A stretch of DNA of 9,165 nt from Candidatus Latescibacterota bacterium (GTDB lineage Bacteria > Latescibacterota > UBA2968): assembly GCA_018650745.1 (NCBI GenBank), contig JABIFK010000910.1, forward strand, positions 1 through 9,165, read 5' to 3'. Each line of letters starts with the position of its first letter. Within the stretch, counting starts at the first letter, position 1. The notes under the pieces were generated by a model. The model saw only the letters and a program-made list of their open reading frames with translations, did no database searches and was not told the origin of the DNA. The position numbers and the translations under genes were made by a program. Positions 1 to 6,634 of the stretch are shown piece by piece.

Positions 1-1724
1 ATTGTAGACGCCGTGTGGTCTGCGTGGGGTGCCAATCGGCCTTCTGCGTCTGGTGGCACAGGAAACACGGCGTAGACGCCGCGCACACGTTGCAAACGCT
101 TGAGGGGCTCACCGATAAACAACGATGCCACTTTTCGCATATGGGGGTGGTTGCCGATTTTGTCGAGTAGGAACGGTTCCGTACCGATTCCATAGCGTGA
201 GCGCATCTTCCAACTGCCCCGCCCAAACAACCCGAGCTTTACGGCATCTTCCTCTGTCCACACCCCCTGGGGTGCATCAAACCATGTTTGCACATCGTCG
301 CGCTTGACAATTTCACGGGGCACATTTTCCCATACGTACTCTACGATACGCTCAAACGTTTCTTTCTCGTCCAATAATCCGCGTTTTATGATGAAGCCGT
401 TTTCTTTGAAGAACGCGGCTTCTTCTTCGCTGAGTGTGGGGGTGCCGTTTGTGAATTCGGGGTCGACGAATGCGATGGGATCACGTACGACCACATCTTC
501 GGCAACTCTTGGTGTGGTCGTACGGCTGCCCTCGAAGGGCGGTATCACCAGATTGTAGATATGTTGTATTGCTTCTGTTTGATCCACATCTGCTAATTTA
601 GCGTTCACAGGGTCAAGGTTGATGTCCGCAAAAAGGTGCGCGCCAAGCCGCATACACCCAAACGCACGTTCTACTGGGAAAGGCTGGATTTGAGGATATG
701 TCCACTCGCTTTCTCCTGTCCAATAAGGACGAAGCCAGTCGAATGCACGTCGGAGAGATCGCCCATCAGAAGATTCGTAGTTGACGAGGTCAACATCCCA
801 TTGTCGTCCAATTTCGGCAAGTTCTAAGAGGAGTTCCAAATTCATACTGCTATATCCCAGCGCTTTTGTGCGCGCGAGTTCTTTCGGTTGCTCACCATTG
901 GGTTCTATCTGAACGGCGATTCGTCTTTCACCCACGCCTTGCAGGATCATTTGTGCAAGCTCTGGTTGGCCAACAAACAGCGCGTATGTGACAACTTGGA
1001 CATCGTAGGCATTCGAGTGGTTATTGCCGTGCCGTGCTTCATCAACGCCATATGGATGTGTCAACATCCATGTCAGAAAATCGTGAAACCAAGCTTGTAG
1101 GCCTTCGGTATCTTTTTCAGACCACGACGATGAAGCGATGACAAATTGGACAGCTGGAAGAAGGTCCCGCGCAAGTCCAGCGGTTTCAATAAGCCCAATG
1201 CCGCGTCCGTCGCAGATGCCTGGGATGGCTTGACCGAACTGGAGGTTTGGGTTCATTTTGGTGTTGGGATCAATGAACCACGTACGTAACAACATTGCGG
1301 CATGAGTGGCGTAGTCTTCTCGTTGTGTAAATCTGTAGGCGAGACCCAATATTTTGACACTGGTGATGAGTTTTGCCAATAGGGGGCGGTCGGTTTTTTC
1401 AACCTCTGGGTTGCGCTCACCGTCTCGTCGGATATAAGGCCGGCCGTCTGATTTGTCTGGGTCTGACCACCAGTAAGGGCCAACACTCATGTAGTCGTGC
1501 TTGTCTCCACTGGTTGGCAAGATGGGTTTGTTTACGATGGTGAGCGGTTCTTGCTTGAGCGCGGCATCGGCTTTTACTATCAGTGCTTCAAGCGCGCGTT
1601 CACATGGGTAGTCTGCGTAATCAGATAATAATAACGCGCGCCTGGTATGAATGATATCCGTCGTAAATATAGGCTGTGCGGGTGAAAACGATTTGAGTTG
1701 AAGGGCTTCTTCTTCTGGATACAC
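1..1724 (-). CDS. Alginate-lyase-family domain fused to a PhyH-like dioxygenase domain (3' end cut by window)
   Basis: One open frame of 574 complete codons runs from a GTG at 1724 to the left edge with no stop. The N-terminal part (about residues 60-390) looks like the alginate lyase superfamily (PF05426, PL5-like alpha/alpha barrel). It has HDYMSVGPYWW (residues 76-86), PYIRRDGERNPE shortly after, GNNHSNAYD with the Asn235-His236 pair, and Arg285 and Tyr291 in RTKALGY. These match the Asn/His/Arg/Tyr catalytic set known for PL5 lyases. From about residue 425 the sequence becomes PhyH-like: LSEEEAAFFKENGFIIKRG, then WKMRSRYG, RVRGVYAVFP, and PHADHTAS with the HxD iron-binding pair His567/Asp569. 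The distal His and 2-oxoglutarate-binding Arg would lie past the window edge. In-frame Met codons at 1490, 845, 653, 206 and 140 confirm one frame. No signal peptide is seen, so the protein is probably cytosolic. The gene follows the Gfo/Idh/MocA gene by 36 nt, probably in one transcript. Beta-eliminative cleavage of a polyuronate plus hydroxylation is inferred; the real substrate is unknown. Confidence 0.88.
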   Translation of the reverse strand, partial: MYPEEEALQLKSFSPAQPIFTTDIIHTRRALLLSDYADYPCERALEALIVKADAALKQEPLTIVNKPILPTSGDKHDYMSVGPYWWSDPDKSDGRPYIRRDGERNPEVEKTDRPLLAKLITSVKILGLAYRFTQREDYATHAAMLLRTWFIDPNTKMNPNLQFGQAIPGICDGRGIGLIETAGLARDLLPAVQFVIASSSWSEKDTEGLQAWFHDFLTWMLTHPYGVDEARHGNNHSNAYDVQVVTYALFVGQPELAQMILQGVGERRIAVQIEPNGEQPKELARTKALGYSSMNLELLLELAEIGRQWDVDLVNYESSDGRSLRRAFDWLRPYWTGESEWTYPQIQPFPVERAFGCMRLGAHLFADINLDPVNAKLADVDQTEAIQHIYNLVIPPFEGSRTTTPRVAEDVVVRDPIAFVDPEFTNGTPTLSEEEAAFFKENGFIIKRGLLDEKETFERIVEYVWENVPREIVKRDDVQTWFDAPQGVWTEEDAVKLGLFGRGSWKMRSRYGIGTEPFLLDKIGNHPHMRKVASLFIGEPLKRLQRVRGVYAVFPVPPDAEGRLAPHADHTAST

Positions 1725-1732
1725 GTGAGGTA

Positions 1733-1737
1733 CTCCT
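1733..1737 (-). promoter_or_regulatory. Ribosome binding site selecting the GTG start of the lyase-dioxygenase fusion
   Basis: AGGAG on the minus strand lies 8 nt before GTG at 1724. No ATG is similarly placed, so this decides the non-ATG start. Confidence 0.75.
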
Positions 1738-1760
1738 GTGTGCGATGTGATGCCAAATTG

Positions 1761-2852
1761 TTAGAGACGGGGTTGCAAGCTCTGCGGTTTGGTGGGCAGA
1801 GGGTTTTGTTTGTGACATTCTTCCATCACAGCAACTTGCTTGCGCGACTGCTCTGGTTTAATGAGTGGTTCTGCTCCGTTTTGCAGTACGTCAAATACAT
1901 TGTCGTAGAATCGATCGGCTCCGGCTTTGGTCGACTCGGGTTCGTCTTCAATTGACCACGTTTCTTCAATCCAGTTGAGATCTTCTTTGACATAGGATCG
2001 GTCGATTGACCAGAGCCACATGTCGTGCTTGGGTGCGGTTTCTGGATCAAAGTAGCGCCACGTGAGTTTTTTGGTGCCACCGACGAGGCCACCGTGTGTT
2101 CCCGAAATAGAATAAGGATCTGGGTTGGTGAAGAGGGTGAGCGAACTGATGTCGATGTCGATCTGTGGGGCGATACGTTCGGGGTCGTAGAGTGTGACCG
2201 TAACGTGATTCTCTGCGTCGCCATCGAAGGGGTTTTCGCACGCCATGCGGCAAAAAACTTCGGGTGTTCGATCCCAGCCAAATAGGCACAGGGCTTGGTC
2301 AACTGGGTGGGGGCCTGTATTGAGCAGATTGCCGGCGGAAAGATCCTGACGCGTTTGCCAGTCCCAGCGTCGTTTGAAGCCGCTTGAGCTGGATCTGATG
2401 TGAACGATCTTACCCAGCACACCCGATGCGATCACTTCTTGAATTTTGTCAAAATAAGGTTGGAGCCGTTTGTTTTGGAAGGGCAATAGCAGGCGGTTGT
2501 TTTTCTCGGCGGCTTCGACAATGCGGTCAAAGTCGGCAACGGTGCGGGCCATTGGTTTTTCGCTGACGACGTGGAAGCCTCGGTTGAGTGCTTCGATGCT
2601 GGCATCAACGTGTAGTGGACTGGGGAGGGCGTTTATGAAAAGGTCAAAACCACCTTCTTCGAGCATGGGGCGCCAATCGTCGTAGGTTTTTGCGCTAAAA
2701 TCTACCTCGGCGTCTTCCCGGCGTTCGGGCTGTTGATCGGCTGCTGCAACAATGTCAAATCTGTCTGTGTCGTTTCTTAAATAATCGCAGTGAATACCAT
2801 AACCACTGCGGCCTTGGCCACCAACGGCCACACGAATTTTTTCCTGTGCCAT
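1761..2852 (-). CDS. Gfo/Idh/MocA family NAD(P)-dependent oxidoreductase
   Basis: This 363-residue protein has the length and plan of Gfo/Idh/MocA sugar or inositol dehydrogenases. An N-terminal Rossmann fold starts with IRVAVGGQGRSGYG (residues 6-19, a GxGxxG variant). The family motif SEKPMA has Glu98-Lys99-Pro100, whose Lys is normally catalytic and contacts cofactor and substrate. The C-terminal alpha/beta domain begins near residue 130 and carries AGNLLNTGPHPVDQAL, with His182 and Asp185 in the usual substrate-binding places. The start ATG has AAAGGAAG about 5 nt upstream. No export signal is seen. The lyase-dioxygenase fusion begins 36 nt after the stop, so the two are probably cotranscribed and may act on the same sugar, for example by oxidising or reducing a product of the lyase. 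Substrate cannot be read from sequence; a 3-keto-sugar or ketouronate is an inference. Confidence 0.92.
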   Translation of the reverse strand: MAQEKIRVAVGGQGRSGYGIHCDYLRNDTDRFDIVAAADQQPERREDAEVDFSAKTYDDWRPMLEEGGFDLFINALPSPLHVDASIEALNRGFHVVSEKPMARTVADFDRIVEAAEKNNRLLLPFQNKRLQPYFDKIQEVIASGVLGKIVHIRSSSSGFKRRWDWQTRQDLSAGNLLNTGPHPVDQALCLFGWDRTPEVFCRMACENPFDGDAENHVTVTLYDPERIAPQIDIDISSLTLFTNPDPYSISGTHGGLVGGTKKLTWRYFDPETAPKHDMWLWSIDRSYVKEDLNWIEETWSIEDEPESTKAGADRFYDNVFDVLQNGAEPLIKPEQSRKQVAVMEECHKQNPLPTKPQSLQPRL

Positions 2853-3062
2853 GAATACTTCCTTTGTTGAGTTTTTGATAGGTGTGTAGAAAATAAAAAA
2901 TACAGAGGAATTCTAAGTGGAAGAATGGGTCAATTCTTAATCCCCCGTCTCGATTGTAAAAGCTGTGACATGATAATTATATTTGAGCAATTCCAAAGCA
3001 CTTTCCATAGCATTCAGGTTGAGATAGAGAAAAGGATAGGCTATGCCAGTTCTAAAAGCTGA
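2853..3062. other. 210-bp intergenic region between the NRAMP-fold gene and the dehydrogenase gene
   Basis: This is the longest gap inside the gene row, so an internal transcription start for the dehydrogenase and fusion genes is possible. On the minus strand a perfect TATAAT lies at 2981-2976, but the hexamer about 17 nt upstream is a poor -35. A TTGACC lies near 2935-2930 without a convincing -10. A small AT-rich inverted repeat is at 2921-2938, and an AT-rich stretch (2889-2901) precedes the ribosome binding site. The NRAMP frame stays open for 41 further codons after its stop (see the findings). No RNA gene is recognised. Confidence 0.4.
2921..2938. repeat. Short inverted repeat (6-bp stem, 6-nt loop)
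   Basis: AAGAAT at 2921-2926 and ATTCTT at 2933-2938 are perfect complements around a GGGTCA loop. It lies downstream of the NRAMP-fold gene and upstream of the dehydrogenase gene. The stem is AT-rich and the T-rich run on the minus strand begins about 20 nt beyond it, so it is not a good intrinsic terminator. It may be a weak attenuating structure or chance. Confidence 0.3.
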
Positions 3063-4460
3063 TTACAGAATGAACTTAACGTAAATGATGTAACTTGCCA
3101 GTGCGATCATAGTGGCAAAACACACCCACAAAATGAGGTCTGATTTCCAAGAGGGGGCCAGTCGGGGGTCGAGGTGTTTGTATCGCAGATAGATTGTGCC
3201 ACCTGCGATCAGTGGATACTTGATGGTCTTAAACATGTGACCCACCAACAGCAACCAGACGGGGTTTTGGAATTGAAAATAGACGATGGCCGTAATGAGG
3301 GGTGCGATGACGGCGTAATAACGCAGGATGCGAACACGCGTGGGATAGTCGTTGCGCTCGATGGCACCCATTACGGACATGCCATCGGCAAAGATGCGTG
3401 TATTGGCACCTAAGCCAGATACGGATGTTGAAAACAAAACGAAGAATGCGCCGACCAAGAAAATCCAGAATGCCCATTCGCCCAATGTCTCGGTATACAT
3501 GTTTGACAGCACCGAGATCGTTTCGAGTCCATTGGGTCGTGCGTTGAGTCGGTATAAGACACCCGAACCGAGCATATAAAAAGGAATCGTCGCACAGGTG
3601 AGCAGGAGCATGGTCAATTTGACATCGGTTTGCATGACCTTGATCCATCCTTTGGCTCTGCGAACCCAATCGTCAGACGAGTCTACTGGACCGGCAAAAC
3701 GAGCATACCCTTTTTCTACGCACCAATAGGTATATGCCATCTGTTCGCCAGTTCCCACGCCTGTGCCTCCGTACATTGCCAGTGCTGCAATCATGGCAAA
3801 TGCGGGGAATGTGACCGTCATACCGCCATAGACTTCGTTCCAGGTAATGGCATAGGATGTCATCTGCAAAAGTATCGCACAGGTCACCGTTAAAAATGTG
3901 AACGCGACGACGAGGGTGGTCATGAATTTTTCGAGGAAGCGATACGTTCCCGAGAGTGTAATGACACAGGCCGTGATGGCAATGAATACGGTCCACCATT
4001 CGGAGCCAAGAGATGGGAAGGCTTGGTGAATGGCTTGTCCGGCACCGCCGTAAATCCCGCCGCTGATCATCAGATCTGGAATCAACCAGATGAACCAAAA
4101 ATAAATGAACCAAGAAACCTTTTTACCTTTTAGGGCTGGGAATTTTCCGGGAAGACGATTGAAGGCGTGTAAGAAGGGTTCGCCAGAAGAAACAACAAAA
4201 CGACCCAATTCGGCTTGAACGATGTTTTTGCTCCAGCAACTGAGCAAAACAAACCAGAGCATTGAGAAACCGACCATCGATCCGAGTGTCGTGGTCAGGA
4301 TGATCTCTCCTGAGCCAACCACCGAGCCGACGAGAATGAGTCCGGGACCCAGGAATTTAAGTCGCCCTCTAAAATCCTGTGGTGGATCCTGAATCGCTTT
4401 CGGGTCCAATGCGTAGAGATCGTCGACTTCTGTTGGCTCGTCTGGCTGTTCTTCCGACAT
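3063..4460 (-). CDS. NRAMP-fold (Nramp-related) membrane transporter with non-canonical substrate motifs
   Basis: The 465-residue protein has a soluble acidic N-terminus of about 33 residues, then about 11 hydrophobic segments (near 35-62, 64-84, 115-142, 154-172, 178-200, 216-245, 282-303, 328-355, 378-396, 400-427, 441-463), the usual count for NRAMP transporters. Segment 1, LGPGLILVGSVVGSGEI, aligns with the NRAMP opening helix, but the metal-binding DPGN is replaced by GSGE (49-52). Segment 6 carries GGTGVGTGEQM (231-241) where MPH is expected. The fold is thus kept but the classical Mn/Fe ligands are not, so the substrate may not be a standard divalent metal. The start has a strong ribosome site, AGGAGG 4 nt before ATG. 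It lies between the DUF5069-like and dehydrogenase genes, 107 and 210 nt away. A role in metal or solute uptake serving the neighbouring metalloenzymes (Fe dioxygenase, Ca sulfatase) is speculative. Confidence 0.85.
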   Translation of the reverse strand: MSEEQPDEPTEVDDLYALDPKAIQDPPQDFRGRLKFLGPGLILVGSVVGSGEIILTTTLGSMVGFSMLWFVLLSCWSKNIVQAELGRFVVSSGEPFLHAFNRLPGKFPALKGKKVSWFIYFWFIWLIPDLMISGGIYGGAGQAIHQAFPSLGSEWWTVFIAITACVITLSGTYRFLEKFMTTLVVAFTFLTVTCAILLQMTSYAITWNEVYGGMTVTFPAFAMIAALAMYGGTGVGTGEQMAYTYWCVEKGYARFAGPVDSSDDWVRRAKGWIKVMQTDVKLTMLLLTCATIPFYMLGSGVLYRLNARPNGLETISVLSNMYTETLGEWAFWIFLVGAFFVLFSTSVSGLGANTRIFADGMSVMGAIERNDYPTRVRILRYYAVIAPLITAIVYFQFQNPVWLLLVGHMFKTIKYPLIAGGTIYLRYKHLDPRLAPSWKSDLILWVCFATMIALASYIIYVKFIL

Positions 4461-4567
4461 GCGGCCTCCTGAGAAATAGTCTGTTGTTCAGAAACTCGGG
4501 ATGTGCAGATAGGTCGAGAATGGTTATGTGATGATATTAAGCGTGCAACTATGTGTTGTGATCTGGT

Positions 4568-5017
4568 TTATACTTCGTCGAGTAATGACAGATGAACACC
4601 GTGCCAGTCGTCGAGGTCGTTGAGGTCGGTGCCCAGCCATTCTTTGTCGGATGAGGGCAAGCCTAGAAGTTCGAGCATTTCTGTACGGCCAGGCTCTGGC
4701 TTGGGGAATGAGAGGATGCGATTGTTAAATGCGCTGATAGCTTCAGATGTTAAGCTTTCGGGGTTTGCGTTCTCTTTTACCCATGCTTCAAAGGTTAGAT
4801 AGCCGGGTTGAGATGTTTTTATGAATGCGATAGCTGCGGTGGATTCAATTCCCAAAGTTGTGAGCAACAGACCATCGAAACCACCTTCACCTGCGCGGTA
4901 ATCTTCTGCCAATTTGCCTTTTGCCGAGAGGCGCATTTTCAGCCATAACCGTGGAAGGTGTGCCAGCCCCAACGGGCCTTTGGTGCGTGTGCTGATCAGG
5001 GGGACGTGCGTTTCCAT
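4568..5017 (-). CDS. DUF5069-like small protein, function unknown
   Basis: From ATG at 5017 the product has 149 residues. A longer frame reaches a TTG at 5083, but only the 5017 start has a ribosome site (GAGGAG, 7 nt upstream), and the extra 22 residues look unlike a conserved start. The region LPRLWLKMRLSAKGKLAEDY, followed by GFDGLLLTTLGI and a FEAWVKENA segment, resembles the DUF5069 pattern: an LPR motif with a basic helix, then a helix preceding a Trp-containing segment. The family call is from memory of the pattern. There is no signal peptide or membrane segment; the protein is probably cytosolic and mostly helical. It starts 82 nt after the sulfatase stop and precedes the transporter gene by 107 nt. 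No biochemical function can be read. Confidence 0.75.
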   Translation of the reverse strand: METHVPLISTRTKGPLGLAHLPRLWLKMRLSAKGKLAEDYRAGEGGFDGLLLTTLGIESTAAIAFIKTSQPGYLTFEAWVKENANPESLTSEAISAFNNRILSFPKPEPGRTEMLELLGLPSSDKEWLGTDLNDLDDWHGVHLSLLDEV

Positions 5018-5024
5018 TGTGTGT

Positions 5025-5030
5025 CTCCTC
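5025..5030 (-). promoter_or_regulatory. Ribosome binding site fixing the DUF5069-like start
   Basis: GAGGAG on the minus strand lies 7 nt before ATG at 5017. The competing TTG at 5083 has no purine-rich site at the right distance. Confidence 0.7.
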
Positions 5031-5099
5031 ACGTGTGATGCTTGCGGGTGCTTTTCGATATGACTGAGACCGTGTTCTGCCAAGCGCTGCGTTCTATTC

Positions 5100-6530
5100 T
5101 CAGGTATCGAGACACCACGCGTAGTAACCGGGGCCCGTATGTGTGACCATTTCTCTTATTAATGTTTGTCCGTGTGTGATGCGATCTGCTTGACTGGGAT
5201 CTTCAGCGAGGTTTGTGAGTTCCCGAGGATCGGTGCAGAGATTGTAGAGTTCATCGTTGTCCGTTCGATTCATCACATATTTCCAATCGCCATCGCGTAC
5301 CATCACACGGGCGGCTAGCTCGTCAGGGGCGCTTGATCGAAAGTTGATGCCATCCGATGTCCCAATTTCAGAGAAGATGGGCACGGGGTCGGGTTGCACT
5401 TGATTCTTTATTGCTGTGGCAACGCTGCGTCCATCGATGGGACTCTCAAAGGTTAGGCCGCACAAGTCGAGCAGGGTGGGCGCGAGGTCGACCCCACCAA
5501 GAGGTGTTGTGACAGTGTGCCCCGATGGGAGACCCGCAGGCCACGAAACAACACAGGGGACACGAACAGAGGCCTCCCAAAACATGCGTTTCTGGATCGC
5601 GTGATGTTCGCCTAACATTTCACCGTGATCGCTAATGAAAGCCACTATGGTGTTTTCGGCGAGGCCTTGGTTTTCCAAATGGTCCATTAGGCGTCCAACT
5701 TGATCGTCGATGTGCGTGATGAGGGCATAGTAATGTGCCATCATCGTGCGGAAGCCCGTTTCATCCAAGTCTAAAGAGAGACGACCCACATCGTTTTTGA
5801 GGTAGTCGGGTCTGCCTTCAAGATCATCTTTCCAAGTTGCTGGCAAGTCGATTTTCTCGATCGGGTATTTGTCGATGAGTTCTTGAGAGACGGCGATCAA
5901 TGGATGCGGGTCTTTGACACTGAGATAGAGGAAGAAGGGACGATCATCTTTCGTATCGAGAAACTCCAAACCTTGGTCAATTGTCCAGGTGGTTCTCTGT
6001 TGGCGTGGATCGGCAATGGGCGTGTAGTCCATGCCGTGTTTTTGGATGGTGGGATGTTTGCCTTCGTATAGGTTTGGCACGCCTTCTTTTTCGAAATAGT
6101 CGAACAGAATGTCTGGATGGTCTCCTTGGTAGCGATAGACGCGCCAAAATTCTTCAAAGCCATGTTGGGGTTGATGATCGTGTCCTAAGTGCCAAGGGCC
6201 TGCAATGCCGCATCGATAACCCGCTTGTTTGAACACGTCGCCCATTGTCACGGCGTCTGGACGCATCACGGCCATGGCTTCGGGAACCAAACGTTCGGGG
6301 CCGTAGTTTGCCAATTGCCGATGTGCGTGAGGATACGTACCCGTCAACCAAGAGGCGCGCGCAGGTGAGCAGACTGGAGAGGCACAATAGGTCGTTTCGA
6401 AAACAACACCGCGTTCGGCCAAGCGGTCAATGTTGGGGGTTTCTACCACGGAATGCCCCGCGTAACCCAAGCAGTCGAAGCGGAGTTGATCGCACAAAAT
6501 AAAAATGAGGTTGGTTTTGCTTTCGGTCAC
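5100..6530 (-). CDS. Formylglycine-dependent sulfatase (S1 type), probably cytosolic
   Basis: This 476-residue protein has the sulfatase signature CSPARASWLTG (residues 54-64). Cys54 would be converted to formylglycine by a formylglycine-generating enzyme not in this window. Further hallmarks are FILCDQLRFDCLG (10-22, first metal ligand Asp14, with Gln15 where many sulfatases have Asp), TPNIDRLAERG (31-41), ISDHGEMLGEH (299-309, metal ligands Asp301/His302) and KRMFWEASVRVP (314-325). The C-terminal part ends with the usual WKYV and ELYNLCTDPRELTNLAEDP segments. In the motif normally read as GKWHLG the sequence is GPWHLG (111-116), so the Lys that contacts sulfate in classical arylsulfatases is Pro112. 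The start is GTG with AAGGAG 6 nt upstream. No signal peptide is seen, which suggests desulfation of an imported oligosaccharide or small sulfate ester. It follows the TIM-barrel gene by 77 nt. Confidence 0.95.
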   Translation of the reverse strand: MTESKTNLIFILCDQLRFDCLGYAGHSVVETPNIDRLAERGVVFETTYCASPVCSPARASWLTGTYPHAHRQLANYGPERLVPEAMAVMRPDAVTMGDVFKQAGYRCGIAGPWHLGHDHQPQHGFEEFWRVYRYQGDHPDILFDYFEKEGVPNLYEGKHPTIQKHGMDYTPIADPRQQRTTWTIDQGLEFLDTKDDRPFFLYLSVKDPHPLIAVSQELIDKYPIEKIDLPATWKDDLEGRPDYLKNDVGRLSLDLDETGFRTMMAHYYALITHIDDQVGRLMDHLENQGLAENTIVAFISDHGEMLGEHHAIQKRMFWEASVRVPCVVSWPAGLPSGHTVTTPLGGVDLAPTLLDLCGLTFESPIDGRSVATAIKNQVQPDPVPIFSEIGTSDGINFRSSAPDELAARVMVRDGDWKYVMNRTDNDELYNLCTDPRELTNLAEDPSQADRITHGQTLIREMVTHTGPGYYAWCLDT

Positions 6531-6541
6531 AGGAGGCTCCT
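6531..6541 (-). promoter_or_regulatory. Palindromic ribosome-binding region before the sulfatase GTG start
   Basis: Minus strand AGGAGCCTCCT immediately precedes GTG at 6530. It is an odd-centred palindrome that puts an anti-Shine-Dalgarno-like CCTCCT directly next to the AAGGAG site. A 4-bp AGGA/TCCT stem with a GCC loop could partly mask the ribosome site. The effect on translation is inferred. Confidence 0.4.
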
Positions 6542-6597
6542 TATTTCGCCTGGTTGGTCAATCGCAAATGGTGGTTTCTTTTGATGTTTGAGAAGCA

Positions 6598-6634
6598 AAC
6601 GCAGCAGTTACGCCACTTCTTGAATTGCTGCGTT
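6598..6634 (-). repeat. 9-bp inverted repeat spanning the stop codon of the TIM-barrel gene
   Basis: AACGCAGCA at 6598-6606 is a perfect complement of TGCTGCGTT at 6626-6634, leaving a 19-nt loop that contains the TAA stop (6608-6610). In the minus-strand transcript this could fold at the gene end. No T-run follows, so it is more likely an RNA-stability or partial-attenuation structure than a terminator, or chance. Confidence 0.4.

Noticed and set aside
4..80. Direct and inverted copies of GTAGACGCC / ACACGGCGT near the left edge
   Set aside because: Both fall inside the PhyH-like coding sequence and encode normal-looking family residues; 9-nt matches there are explained by codon use.
125..1100. 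Several plus-strand open frames of 60-85 codons (for example 125-307, 304-558, 636-827, 888-1100)
   Set aside because: They lie opposite the continuous lyase-dioxygenase frame, which has clear family motifs throughout, and resemble no protein I recognise.
1253..1818. Minus-strand frames at 1253-1486 and 1621-1818 as separate genes or signs of a frameshift
   Set aside because: They are in other frames from the lyase domain, whose own frame is uninterrupted and carries the motifs.
2976..2981. TATAAT on the minus strand as a firm promoter of the dehydrogenase gene
   Set aside because: No acceptable -35 hexamer is 16-18 nt upstream and there is no extended -10 TG, so it is mentioned only within the intergenic entry.
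3229..4113. Minus-strand 146-codon frames (3229-3669, 3673-4113) overlapping the transporter
   Set aside because: They are His/Arg-rich out-of-frame translations without domain patterns, shadowing a clear 11-helix membrane protein.
5018..5083. N-terminal extension of the DUF5069-like protein to a TTG at 5083
   Set aside because: There is no ribosome site before the TTG, while GAGGAG sits 7 nt before the ATG at 5017.
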